DNA of 29,993 bases from JAKLIH01 sp964618955 (GCA_964618955.1 CAZUBO010000008.1:1-29993); one strand, 5' to 3'; shown: positions 1-9,385, counted from the first letter of the stretch. The notes: generated by a model from the sequence alone, not told the origin. Numbers and translations: made by a program.

Positions 1-17
1 TTTAAATCATTAATATA

Positions 18-46
18 ATTATATAAAACTATATGATAATTGTCAA
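18..46 (-). promoter_or_regulatory. Promoter for a gene left of the window
   Basis: On the minus strand a perfect TTGACA (46-41) and a perfect TATAAT (23-18) are separated by 17 bases. It lies just after the stop of the LamG prepilin gene, so it should drive a gene beyond the left edge. No clear terminator hairpin separates it from the prepilin gene. Confidence 0.75.
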
Positions 47-62
47 TGGTTTTTTAAGTATT

Positions 63-1259
63 TTACAATCCATAACGAGATTTTTCACGATTATAAATTT
101 GTTGAATTTCATCGCTAGATAATACTCTATTATATATTCTGGTATTATCCATATAACCATTGGATCATAGTAAAGATAAATTGGCAGTATTATTGATTGT
201 AGAAGTATCTGGATAGACAATACTTGATACAGTATCGTTAAAAAATCATTGCATTGCTTTAGTTCTCATATTATATGTACCAACAAAATAATATCAAGTG
301 TTATATGAAGCCGTTGATGGTTCTCTGGTATATGAAGATCCATTATTAGAAATTCCCCAGATAGGTTGAGCTGGAGCATTACGATACATATATCAACCGC
401 TAGCTCATCCGCCGCTTAAATGACCAACTCATCCGCCAGATCCTGTAACAGCATTAAGTCAAGTTGCAACAGTAAGACCTTCTGAAAAACTAAAAGAGCT
501 ATTATATGGCACAGTAAATACCGTTTGTACATTTGCAGCATTACAATAAAGAACAATTTCTCCTGATGGCAATGTTGTTCTTGAACCATAAGTAAGATTC
601 ATTGCGCCTGTATTATTACCATATCCAGAGTGATCATAAGCTATACCCGTTGCTTCATTAAAGTCTCAATATCCTACTAATCCTTTATCACGTTGTAGTG
701 GTGTATTCCATGTTCTGTTAGGACTACCAATCTCAAAGGTAGATGTAAGACTTCCTTCATCATTAATGGAGTTCTTATTGGGATTAGATAGTATTGCAGT
801 TAATTCATATGATCCTCCTGAATAGTAGGTATAGAAGAAAGAAGTGTTATTGACTGGATCTACTGGTAGACTTGATAGATATCTATTGGATCCAACAACA
901 GTAAAGTTGATAGGTATTCAGCCAGTTCCATCAGTATTCTTGTAGCTTGTAGCATTAGAACAGTAATATGTATATCCAGTAGGAAGAGTTGGAAGTGTGT
1001 AAGAGCTACAAGTAGAACTTGAATCAGGTAGAGAGATATATACATTAGTTGTAGTACCATAGGTAATACCTGATTGATTTCAAGATTCCATGAATACAAT
1101 AGCTTTGTTAATACTAGATATATCAGTTACTCTCTTACTATCTCTAAAGTTATCAAAGAGTCTGGCTGGGTTTAATGCAAAAATTACAATAGCTGATAAT
1201 ATTGCTAAGATTGCTATTACTATCATTAATTCTACGAGGGTAAAAGACTTCTTTTGCAT
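63..1259 (-). CDS. Type IV prepilin-like protein with C-terminal LamG domain
   Basis: 398 aa with TGA read as Trp. The N-terminus is a classic type IV pilin/pseudopilin signal: basic MQKKS, then FTLVELMIVIAILAILS, a hydrophobic helix that anchors the subunit and packs the pilus core. The residue before the expected cleavage site is Ser, not the usual Gly. Residues about 40-160 form the pilin head with several Cys. From about residue 190 a LamG/concanavalin-like jelly-roll begins at the GLVGYWDFNE motif and ends with DNTRIYNRVLSSDEI, typical of LamG proteins that bind glycans or surfaces. In-frame TGA codons fall at conserved Trp sites such as GYW. It is the last gene of an operon with the HerA-like ATPase, 2 bases downstream of it. 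It is probably a surface-displayed adhesive pilin. A paralogue sits at the right edge of the window. Confidence 0.85.
685..799 (-). repeat. Near-identical 115-bp segment shared with the right-edge LamG pilin gene (copy A)
   Basis: This segment aligns without gaps to 29879-29993, with 9 mismatches in 115 bases by eye. It encodes the junction between the pilin head and the LamG domain, including SNPNKNSINDEGSLTSTFEI. The LamG domains beyond it are clearly diverged, so similarity is concentrated in this module. Confidence 0.9.
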
Positions 1260-1261
1260 AA

Positions 1262-2971
1262 TTAATTCTTAAAAATATTTTTCAAAGTATCAGCGAGACC
1301 AGAATTATCTATCTTTTCTTTAATTTCTTTTCTCTTTTGTTCGATTGCAAGATCGGCAGTCTTGTCTTCCTTTGAAGTTTCACATTCATTAGATTTGGTA
1401 TTTGAAAAGGTATTTTCAATTGGAGCTTCATTCAAAGTCTGTTCCCCATTCATGGCTTGTCTTTTGTTATTCTTGATAATCTCAAAACATTCATTACAAT
1501 ACACTGCCTTAGCTGGATCAGGTTTGAATGGAACTAAAGCTGGCTTTTGACATTTAGAACATACAACTTCTCAGTATTCAGTCTTAGGTTGAGTTTGATT
1601 AAATGTACGAGAAGATACAAATTCTAAAGCACTTCACTTCTTAATGTGAGTCTCAACATCTTCACGATTGTGAGCATATAGTTCACGAGTATGTTCGATA
1701 ATTTCATTTTTGTAACTTACTTCAAAAGGTTTGAGTGGCCCTAAGCCCATGGCAGAAAAAGCATTGCTAGGCATACCATCAATTAAGTATTTGATATAGA
1801 AAGTATAGTTAGGTAAGTTTACTAAATCATTCTGAGAGAATTCGGATGTAAATTGTTTTTCCATGAAGCTAGCATCATCCGGTCCAATACGGAAAGAAAC
1901 AATAGTACCGACGTTACCAAAAACAGAATCTCTAACTTTATCACCTAGTTGTTTTATATATTGATGAGTGATAATTAAATTCAAATTGTATTTTCTGGCT
2001 TCTGATAAAATATTAGCAAAAGATTCGGTAGAGAATGTTTGAAATTCATCGATGTATAGATAGAAAGGATTACGACTTTCGAGTGACATATCAGCACGAG
2101 ACATAGCAGCTAACTGAATCTTAGTAACCATTAACGCTCCTAACAAAGTAGTATTCTCTTCCCCAATTAAACCTTTAGATAAGTTTACAATTAAAATCTT
2201 ACCTTCATCCATGATCTTTCGAGCATCAATGTTACTTTCTTTTTGACCAATGATATTACGAACTAAAGGATTAGAAATAAATTGACCAACTTTGTTTTGG
2301 ATTGGAGCGATAGCTTCACGTCGAAACTTAGGGTCATATTTTTCAAATTCATTTATTCAAAAAGACTTTACTGTTGGGTCAGTAATTTTGGAAACTACAT
2401 CTTTACGATAATTGTCATCGGACAGCATACGATTGGCGCTAAGAAGAGTAGCACCAGGATATTCAAGTAAAGCTAAAATAGTATTAACTAAAATATATTC
2501 CATACGGGGAGACCAGACATCAGGTCAGATCTTTTTGAATACCCCCATTAATCCTGAAGCAACGATATGCTTCATCTCATTAGGAACCTCTTCGATAATA
2601 TTAAAGGCAATTGGAAATTCAATATCAGAAGGATTGAAATACACAACATCATTAATTCTCTCTTTAGGGATGTAGTTAATTATCTTATCAGCTAATTCAC
2701 CATGAGGATCAATGATAGCTAAACCATGCTTTTTAGAAATATCAGAAAAGCACATATTCTCGATAAAAGTTGATTTACCAGTACCACTCTTTCCGATTAC
2801 ATACATATGGTATTTGCGATCATTCTTTTTAATACCGAACTTGACCTTACCAGATCGGAAATTAGTAATACCTAAAGCGGTTATGTCACTTACATCATCC
2901 ATAAGATAAAAATTAATATATTTATGTAAATTGTACAATAGATAACAGAAAAAAACAAGTGAAAAAACATT
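1262..2971 (-). CDS. HerA/TraG-like type IV secretion ATPase with C-terminal zinc ribbon
   Basis: 569 aa from the ATG at 2971; an internal ATG at 2902 (MDDVSDITALG) is an alternative start, and the first 23 residues are hydrophobic. Walker A is GKSGTGKST (about 60-68), followed by IIDPHGELAD. WPDVWSPRMEYIL (about 150) uses TGA for its first Trp and TGG for its second. Walker B is YLYIDEF (about 304-310), followed by a sensor-like IITHQYIKQL. Residues 471-495 form a zinc ribbon, CxxC-x17-CxxC, then a charged tail. This resembles conjugation/secretion-type DNA-pumping or pilus ATPases common in CPR genomes. In those I know, the N-terminal membrane domain is usually fused to this ATPase; here it is the separate gene upstream (2990-4249), 18 bases away. 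It probably works with that protein at the membrane in type IV secretion or DNA uptake. The substrate is unknown. Confidence 0.85.
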
Positions 2972-2989
2972 TTTTCAAAAACAAAACAG

Positions 2990-4249
2990 CTACTCTATTA
3001 TGATAGGTAGATTAGAAGGCGGAGCTACTTCTTTGTTTTTGATAAAATCAACAGATTGAACAGAAATTCTTTGGAATGGGAAATGAAAAATGGTAGCTAA
3101 TTCTTCAGAATTCAAAACTATAATCTTTTTTTCAAATTTGCGATTGATAGTTCTTTGGAAAAAATCTTTTTTCATATTTAATTCAATTTGAGGTTTTGAA
3201 GTTTTAGTTAACATCTTAGGCAATAAGCCTTCAACTTTTAATTCAACACCTTTATCAGCATTCCCTTCAAAAGAGTTCGAACTAGAAGTAAATTGCTTTA
3301 CAAACATACTAATACTTGGGGATACAAACTTTTGAATACAAGCTTTAGGGGCGATATATGCTACACGGAAGTTACAAGCAAAAACACCTAAATCATTTTT
3401 GGATTTAAGATCACTAGCCTTAGCTTTGTCTTCAGGTGGAATTTCTTTTTTCTCTTCTTTTTTGTCTTCTTTGTTGGGATTCAATACTTGGGTAAGTAAA
3501 ATCTTAAGTAAACCTAAAACTTCTTTTTGTAAAGTTTTCTTTTCAATAACTGGCTTTCCTAAAAGTTTGTTAATAACATTATCACTTTCTAAAGTGTAAC
3601 TAGCTTTTTGAGGATCAGACAATTGGCTTAAAACAATTTGAACAACAGTAATTCCCTGATAATCAGTCTTATCAGCAGCTTCAGCTAGAATAGTAATAGG
3701 GTCAATAACTTTACTATCTTTGTCGGATACAATATCATTACGAATGACATTGATTTTGTAAATACTTTCTTTTTTTAATTTGTATTCTTCACCTCAGATA
3801 TCAAAGTTATTATTAGGAATATTTGGTGGAAGAGCGGATAAGTAATCCATGACTTCTAAAATCTTGATATCAGTATACTGAGAATAAAAAGCAACTTCAA
3901 CTAAATCTCTTAAAGATTTAGGAGTAATACAGATATATCGAAGTTGATTCTTAAAACAAAGAATTTCAAAAGTAATTTTTTTACCATCTTTGATTTTGAT
4001 ATTCTTCAAATTCTCAAAGAAGTTTTTCATTGATGTTACTGGCTGTTTGAAGCTATCTAAAGAGAATTTAATCTCCAAAAATACAGCGGGATCATCGTCA
4101 GCTTTCTTAGCCAAAGTCTTGTATATTTTGTATATCTTCTTTAAATATACAAAAAGAGTTAATGGTATTAGCAACCATCAAAACTCTCTTAGTATTACAA
4201 GAATAAAAGATATGATTTTTGATAAAAAATTACCAAAATTAGGCGTCAT
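2990..4249 (-). CDS. Membrane protein equivalent to the N-terminal domain of CPR type IV secretion ATPases (DUF8128-like)
   Basis: 419 aa from the ATG at 4249. TGA codons near the start (REFWW) and mid-protein (NFDIWGEEYKLKK) are read as Trp. Residues about 8-35 form one or two membrane helices. Then comes a cytoplasmic domain with FLEIKFSLDSFKQPVTSMKN and YSQYTDIKILEVMDY. A long Lys/Glu-rich linker (KEDKKEEKKEIPPEDKAKAS) follows, then NSEELATIFHFPF and PPSNLPIIIE at the C-terminus. In many CPR genomes this arrangement is the N-terminal half of one large protein whose C-terminal half is the HerA/TraG ATPase encoded immediately downstream here. The stop TAG and a new ATG show that the two are separate polypeptides. 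It is probably the membrane anchor or substrate-facing part of the secretion machine. The DUF number is from memory; the architecture is what I see. Confidence 0.7.
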
Positions 4250-4258
4250 TTAATTTTT

Positions 4259-5347
4259 TTAGGCGCTTAGTATTTGAATATCATTAGAAATACCAGGCGT
4301 TGCTTTTAATTGATATTTACCGTCGGCATTTTTCTCAAATTGAATTGAGTTACGTAAATTAAATTTAATTGTATTATCTTTAGCCATACGTTGTTCTTTG
4401 ACTTGAGCAATAATGTCGGACTCAGATAATGGCTGATTACTAGTTTGAAGAATTTGAACAATAATATCTTTGATAACTCCAGGATTGTAACCTCATTCAG
4501 CTAAGGCATAATTACCATGACCAACTAAAACAAAACGAGGATCCTTGATTAATTCATTGTGAACAGTTTGAACACTAACTTCTTTTTTCTTCTTATCAAC
4601 CATTTGATTGACATTTAGAGCTTCATTCTCTTTCAAGTAGCTAGTTAGAGCTTTAAAATGAACTGGTTTTTTCAAATAGTATTTCATTAAGAAGTACGCT
4701 TTGTCTCTGGCATTCAAAGGATTGATGATTGATCAAGAGATCAAACCAAATTGGCCAAAAGGATTGGCACCAATCTTCTTATAGATATGCATTACATTTT
4801 GAATATATTTGGAATTAGTCTTGGAAGTCATAACTTTTTCAATTTCTTTTAAAGTCATGGGGGATTGATGTTTCTTTAGAATACCTTCAATTGATTCAGC
4901 TAATTTTTTAATATCATTTAAATTGATATTGGCAAAACATCAGAATGGTTTGAAAAAATTATTACCAGAAAAGAAATAGAAATTCTCATTCAATGATAAT
5001 AGAAAATTAATAACTCCGGATTGAGTATCTTTACCATACTGCTCTTTTAGAGAATTCATAAAAGCATTGTCTTCTAAGACATCGCCATTAGTCTTTAAAA
5101 CTTTTTTGGCAACAGTGATAAAATCTTTGTATAAAGCAGGCATCTTTTGTTCACGAATATCCTTTAGACATTCTTCTTGAATTTGTCTAATTCTCTCACG
5201 AGTAACCTTGAACTCTTGACCAATTGCATTAAAGGTCATTGGCTTTTTATCAAAAAGACCGAACCTCTTTTTAATGATCGTTTGGTCACGGCTACTTAAT
5301 TCTTTAATTAACCCTTCGGTTAAAGTTGTAAGATTGTTTTTCGACAT
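4259..5347 (-). CDS. Sigma-70 region 4 / HARE-HTH domain protein
   Basis: 362 aa with TGA as Trp at three places (KPFWCFA, LISWSI, LAEWGYN). The N-terminal 60 residues match sigma region 4: SRDQTIIKKRFGLF, then a helix-turn-helix with VTRERIRQIQEECL, the signature that contacts the -35 box. Regions 1-3 of a full sigma factor are absent. Residues about 150-280 contain a HARE-HTH-like winged helix (SPMTLKEIEKVM) as in the RNA polymerase delta subunit, then a second winged-helix-like part (SVQTVHNELIKDPRFVLVG). It is probably an RNA-polymerase-associated regulator. It is the first gene of the secretion/pilin operon, 9 bases before the membrane protein, so it may control that operon. It has a strong promoter and no Shine-Dalgarno sequence. 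Confidence 0.75.
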
Positions 5348-5379
5348 ATTTAGTAATTAGATAGGTTTTAGTTAGGTAT

Positions 5380-5408
5380 AATATAACATAGAAGACTAAA
5401 GAAGTCAA
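5380..5408 (-). promoter_or_regulatory. Promoter of the sigma4/HARE - secretion - pilin operon
   Basis: TTGACT (5408-5403), 17 bases, then TATATT (5385-5380), with TGT just before the -10 giving an extended -10 (TGnTATATT). It lies 33 bases upstream of the ATG at 5347. The four genes down to 63 are spaced by 2-18 bases, so this is probably their shared promoter. Confidence 0.75.
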
Positions 5409-5440
5409 GAGCTACGGCAAAGAAAATAACACTCAATAAT

Positions 5441-5494
5441 TAAAAAACCGGGAGATATAACTACCTCCCGGCAAACAGTTTCGGACAACTGTTT
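5441..5494 (-). terminator. Intrinsic terminator of the OPRT-OMPDC gene, with preceding hairpin
   Basis: Just after the TAG at 5505 on the minus strand, a first hairpin (arms 5494-5487 and 5480-5473, AAACAGTT/AACTGTTT) is followed by a GC-rich hairpin (arms 5471-5465 and 5454-5448, CCGGGAG/CTCCCGG) and a run of six T. This is a classical rho-independent terminator, much more GC-rich than others in the window. Confidence 0.85.
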
Positions 5495-5504
5495 TTAGCT
5501 GTTT

Positions 5505-6962
5505 CTAAATCGAATTAGTCAAGTCGATAACAGCTTGTTTTGGATCTTTAGCATCGTTTATAGCTCTGCCTATAATCCCTTGGAAGCCATAATCACCAGC
5601 TGATTCCTCGACTTCTTTCAATGGCCCGCCCTGAGTAATAATACCAGGACTTAGAACTTGGATTTCATGATCAACGACCCATTTGTTATCGTCGATAATT
5701 GTTTTGATCTTTTTGATTGCGTCAATTTTTGTACCAGGTACAATAAAGCAATCGACTCCGCATCCTGCCGCAATTTCATAAATTTTATAGGCACCGTTGT
5801 CGTCAATCCATCCGCCTTCACTTTTAAGGAAAGCTGCATGAGTCATAACACCGCCAACTATAACTTGTAGACCATAATTGTAAGCGTAGTATGTCCATGC
5901 CCTAAGAACTTCTGGACCTGAAAGAGGAAACAAAATTACTGCATCAACGCCAGCTTCACAACATTGCCTCATAAACCCTTCACCCGTTTCTGGAATATCT
6001 GTGCCGGCCTTCTGCTGGTCATAGATGATAATCTTATCAGGATTTATAGAACGCAAAAGTTCTACTACCGTTTTCATACCATGAGCTCCGATCAAAAGCG
6101 CTCCGATCTTAAAGCCAGTGACTTTGGGATTGTCCTTGCACGCCGTTGCAATTTCTTCTAACTTTTTTAAGTCGGTAAAATCGAGTGCAGGAACAATTCC
6201 TCTGTGCGGGTACTTCTTGTGTTCAGGATAACCAAAAGATTTTTTAATCTCTTTGGTTCCGTATACCATAAGATAATTCTCGAATTTGCGGGCATCGGCT
6301 GAATCAATCTCGATGACTTTATTTTTGATGCAATAAAGTACATCTTCAGAATTAATAACTGGGTAAACTGGAATGCCGGTTGTTTTTGTAAATTCTTCGA
6401 CGGCATTTTTACCATCGATAGTAACTTCTTGCCGGTCAAGCACTATTATTAATCCTGCGATTGTAATATCAAGATCAGAAAACTCTGTTTGCAATTTTTT
6501 TACTGTTTCGTATTTGGAAGCTCCGTCAGTAAAAACATCATCTAATAACATTATGCGGTAAGATTGTTTAGGAACATCACCAACGATCTTCTTTTTCCAA
6601 TCTTCCTGTACTGAAGACATCTCTCCATGAGTTTTTGATTCCTTACGGGTCGCAAAAAAAGTTTTTAAGAAGCCCACTTCTGCTAATTTTGAGACTGCCA
6701 TCACGGCCATATGATTCCCTTTTTCAGGTATACCATATATGGTATCAAATGTCTCATCAAGACCATTACTGGTAATTGTACTAGCTATTGCCTCACCTAA
6801 GACATTTAAATCATCGCCGTTTGACATAACCCCAATGTTACAAAAATATGGAGATACCCTCTTGTTTTTTAGTGTAAAAGGGCCTCCTATTTTTATAACT
6901 CCTCGACTGATCAAATACTTGATAAACTTCTGCTGATCTTCCGTAGGCCTAACTTGTTTCAT
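5505..6962 (-). CDS. Bifunctional orotate phosphoribosyltransferase / orotidine-5'-phosphate decarboxylase
   Basis: 485 aa. The N-terminal half (1-215) is OPRT: RKESKTHGE (106-114) is the catalytic loop, and IMLLDDVFTDGAS (137-149) is the PRPP-binding motif. It makes OMP from orotate and PRPP. The C-terminal half (250-485) is an archaeal-type OMP decarboxylase: ALDFTD, the D315-x2-K318-x3-D322 active-site triad in YDQQKAGTDIP, and ITQGGP...GIIGRAI for phosphate binding. Together they convert orotate to UMP. No other pyrimidine gene is nearby. The gene stands out: all four Trp (122, 356, 385, 428) are TGG, there is no in-frame TGA, GC is visibly higher, and a strong GGAAGGAG Shine-Dalgarno lies before the ATG. 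It has its own promoter, structured leader and terminator. It was probably acquired from a standard-code bacterium. The domain order is the same as in eukaryotic UMP synthase. Confidence 0.93.
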   Translation of the reverse strand: MKQVRPTEDQQKFIKYLISRGVIKIGGPFTLKNKRVSPYFCNIGVMSNGDDLNVLGEAIASTITSNGLDETFDTIYGIPEKGNHMAVMAVSKLAEVGFLKTFFATRKESKTHGEMSSVQEDWKKKIVGDVPKQSYRIMLLDDVFTDGASKYETVKKLQTEFSDLDITIAGLIIVLDRQEVTIDGKNAVEEFTKTTGIPVYPVINSEDVLYCIKNKVIEIDSADARKFENYLMVYGTKEIKKSFGYPEHKKYPHRGIVPALDFTDLKKLEEIATACKDNPKVTGFKIGALLIGAHGMKTVVELLRSINPDKIIIYDQQKAGTDIPETGEGFMRQCCEAGVDAVILFPLSGPEVLRAWTYYAYNYGLQVIVGGVMTHAAFLKSEGGWIDDNGAYKIYEIAAGCGVDCFIVPGTKIDAIKKIKTIIDDNKWVVDHEIQVLSPGIITQGGPLKEVEESAGDYGFQGIIGRAINDAKDPKQAVIDLTNSI

Positions 6963-7072
6963 TCTTAATTTCTCCTTCCTAAATATTTAGACAAAAACAT
7001 AAAACAGTTCTTTTAATTTAAAAAAGTATCCTCCTTTCTCTATTAATTTTTAAAAGAACTGTTTTTTACATT
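6963..7072 (-). promoter_or_regulatory. Structured 5' leader of the OPRT-OMPDC gene with inverted repeat and mini-ORF
   Basis: A 15-bp perfect inverted repeat (7065-7051 and 7015-7001, AAAACAGTTCTTTTA and its complement) flanks a 35-base loop containing an isolated AAGGAGGAT motif. Immediately after the right arm is ATG (7000) starting an 11-codon ORF, MFLSKYLGRRN, ending at 6965. That ORF contains the Shine-Dalgarno of the main gene and stops 2 bases before its ATG. Translational coupling or a structure switch is possible. No known riboswitch class is recognised. Confidence 0.4.
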
Positions 7073-7078
7073 GCCATA

Positions 7079-7107
7079 ACTCTAACATAAAGTTGTTTAG
7101 ATGTCAA
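7079..7107 (-). promoter_or_regulatory. Promoter of the OPRT-OMPDC gene
   Basis: TTGACA (7107-7102), 17 bases, TAGAGT (7084-7079), with TGT before the -10. It follows directly after the efp terminator, so the OPRT-OMPDC gene is transcribed on its own. The predicted start lies about 110 bases before the ATG. Confidence 0.75.
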
Positions 7108-7121
7108 ATTCAAAAAATCAG

Positions 7122-7160
7122 AAAAACTATCAAAAATTATGTAAATTTTTGATAGTTTTT
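7122..7160 (-). terminator. Intrinsic terminator after efp
   Basis: A 17-bp perfect hairpin (7160-7144 with 7138-7122, five-base loop) ends in a T run on the minus strand, 10 bases past the efp stop. The arms end in A5/T5, so it could work in both directions. Confidence 0.85.
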
Positions 7161-7170
7161 GCTATTATTC

Positions 7171-7728
7171 TTACGCCCGTTCCACATATTCAAAACGCTC
7201 AGTATTTACTACGATAGTATCCCCTTCTTTAATGAACATAGGAACATCAATTTCCAAGCCATTTTCTAAAACAACTTTTTTCATAGCACCAGAAGCAGTA
7301 TTGCCTTTAGCAGAACCAGGAGCTTCGGTGACTAAGTATGAAATTTTAATTGGAATTTCAAAACTAACTGGCTCATCTTCAACATACACAATTTCAATTA
7401 CAATTTTGTTTTTTAAAAATCTTAATTTATCACCAAAAACAGATACTGGCAAAACAAAACGATTCTTTTCTTTTTGATCAGAAAAGGTAACTTCTTTAGG
7501 AGTTTGAAAAATGTATTCCGCCTTACGACGTTCGGAATCTAATTCTTCAAACTTCTCAGTTGATTTAAAAGAAATTTCACGAGTAGCATTAGTTTTTAAA
7601 TTTTTTAATTTAGTCTGCATAAAGGCTCCACCTTTACCAGGTTTTAAAAACTTGTATTCTAGAATCATTCAAGGATCATTTTCATATTTTAGAATTGTTC
7701 CTTTTTCAAAATCAGACGTAGAAATCAT
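7171..7728 (-). CDS. efp: Translation elongation factor P
   Basis: 185 aa, the usual EF-P length. The ATG at 7728 gives MISTSDFEKGTILKYENDP, then an in-frame TGA (Trp20), then MILEYKFLKPGKGGAF. Reading TGA as stop would remove the start of domain I. The conserved loop PGKGGA carries Lys32, the site modified in other bacteria. Domain II follows (SFKSTEKFEELDSERRKAEYIF), then domain III with NGLEIDVPMFIKEGDTIVVNT and the final ERFEYVERA. EF-P binds the ribosome between the P and E sites and relieves stalling at proline runs. It is the last gene of the Nudix-kelch-efp unit, 18 bases after the kelch gene. No modification enzyme gene (epmA/epmB, ymfI, earP) is in the window. Confidence 0.95.
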
Positions 7729-7746
7729 GATAATATATTTAACTTT

Positions 7747-8802
7747 TTAATTAGAGTATCAAATGTCATTGTTCCAATGGTAATTAGTATCCATACCACC
7801 AATAATTCAAATCTTATCTTTAAAGACTGCTACCCCATGATCTTCCCGACCAACAAAATCTTCGCTGATAATATTTTGAGATCAATTAATTCCATCAGAT
7901 GTAAATCACATGTCATTAGTTTTGGTTTTGTCACTTCAGCCGCTTACAAAAAACATTTGATCTTTAAAGACATCCACCGTATGGCCATGACGCTCATCAA
8001 AAGGTGGAGCATCAGTTACTAAATTCCAATTAATACCATCTGAAGAATTCCAAACATCATGTTGAATATTCTCACCAAAGTCCAAACCACCTAATAGTCA
8101 CATTTTGTTTTGAAAAACAACAACAGTATGATCATAGCGAACTGAGAATGGTGCCTTGATATTAGCTGGTTTTCAAATCAAACCATCATCTGAATATCAA
8201 ATATCGTCATAGGTCTTACGTTTATCAAAGTTCACACCACCTATCAATCAAAGTTTGTCATTAAACACGGTGACAGTATGCCCTTCTCTAGCACCGAAAG
8301 AACCTAAGTCAGATACTAATTTTCAATCTTTGCCATTAGTGCTTGATCAAATATCGCCTTTGGTGCCAACACCAAATTGATAACCACCAATCAATCAAAT
8401 CTTATCTTTGAAAACTACTAAAGGTAGCGAACGACGCTTCCCTCAAGGAGCTTTGGAAGTTATTAATTCCCAATCAATACCATTATTTGATTTTCAAATA
8501 TCTGAGAAATGGGGAGCTTTTCAATATTCAACCATCTTACCTTTAGTAACATTATTGCCATCTAAACCTCCCATCAATCACAAAGCATCATTAAAAACAA
8601 CTAGACCATGAGAATCACGAGTTTGGAATGGAGCAGTATCAATCTTAGTTCAGGTGGTTGTTTTTAAATCAACATCTTTGGTAGTTGTGGTTGAAGTCGT
8701 ACTAGTTGAAATAGTTTTTTTAACTAACTTATCAGAAAAGGTATAGCCAAATCAAGCTAGACCTATTGTGAATATGAATAGGATGATAAAAATCTTTTTC
8801 AT
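7747..8802 (-). CDS. Exported or membrane-anchored kelch-repeat protein
   Basis: 351 aa. Residues 1-22 (MKKIFIILFIFTIGLAWFGY) form a signal anchor, followed by a Ser/Thr-rich linker (TISTSTTSTTTT). The rest is six kelch-type blades of about 50 residues, each with a variant of DHTVVVFQNKMWLLGGL followed by DVWNSSDGINW: a six-bladed beta-propeller facing outside. The WxxSxDGxxW positions are encoded mostly by TGA with some TGG, which makes this gene one of the best proofs of TGA as Trp. If TGA is read as a stop the gene is cut into many short pieces. Extracellular kelch propellers usually bind proteins or glycans; the target is unknown. It is co-transcribed with the Nudix gene upstream (18-base gap) and efp downstream, an odd mix that gives no functional clue. 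Confidence 0.85.
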
Positions 8803-8820
8803 TATATAGAATTTAAAAAA

Positions 8821-9312
8821 TTAAGAACCTCATTCAATCATTTTGCCTTCCTTTATAAATCTATCTAACATTTCAATCTCTTCAGCAATCCCTTCAATCA
8901 AATCATAATTATGGACTTCGTCAACACCAATTCAAGCATAGTCAGTCATAGAATCTTGAAGCTTGACTTCCCCACCAGCATAGTCACCATACAAACTAAC
9001 AATGATTGCTGGAATTCCATCGGAACGAATGAAAGCCATGCTAGTTAAGTAACCAATGTTCTTAATATCAACGCCAGCTTCTTCTTTGACTTCTCGACGA
9101 GCAACCTTCTCAAAGATATTGTATCAATGAGCTGATGTATCTTTTGGAGTGTCGATATAGTCACTCTTCTCTAATTTGCCACCAGGGACAGTTCATTTGC
9201 CAGGCATATTCTTCTCTCAATCAGCTCGTTTAGTAATTAAATATTTATTATCTTTAACAACTATAACAGTTGCATTAAGATAATGAGCTTTGTCTTCGCT
9301 GTATTCAATCAT
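8821..9312 (-). CDS. Nudix hydrolase with an insertion in the Nudix box
   Basis: 163 aa. It starts MIEYSEDKAHYLNATVIVV; the motif GKWTVPGGKLE (Trp = TGA) opens the Nudix box, which closes with ARREVKEEAGVDI. About 20 residues (EKSDYIDTPKDTSAHWYN...) lie between the Gly-rich part and REVKEE, longer than in a standard GX5EX7REUXEEXGU box. The catalytic REVKEE glutamates are intact. The family hydrolyses nucleoside diphosphate derivatives (dNTP sanitising, ADP-ribose, Ap4A, sugar nucleotides); the substrate cannot be told from sequence. It is the first gene of the Nudix-kelch-efp unit, with its own promoter. The C-terminus is IEWGS with TGA as Trp. Confidence 0.85.
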
Positions 9313-9344
9313 ATTGCTTTTTTAATGGTTTGTTATATGATTTA

Positions 9345-9373
9345 AATATATCACAAAAAACAAATTTATTCAA
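9345..9373 (-). promoter_or_regulatory. Promoter of the Nudix-kelch-efp unit
   Basis: TTGAAT (9373-9368), 17 bases, TATATT (9350-9345), 33 bases before the ATG at 9312 and directly after the tRNA-Lys terminator. Confidence 0.65.
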
Positions 9374-9385
9374 ATGGATAAAAAG

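Noticed and set aside
1090..4253. Plus-strand ORFs over the secretion operon
   Set aside because: Antisense to continuous coding sequence with recognised motifs; composition and lack of promoter argue against them.
5651..6936. Several ORFs on both strands inside the OPRT-OMPDC gene
   Set aside because: They are frame shadows of a well-supported 485-aa coding sequence.
6963..7072. Known riboswitch or pyr attenuator in the OPRT leader
   Set aside because: No T run after the stem and no PyrR-box-like or riboswitch consensus is visible; kept only as an unexplained structured leader.
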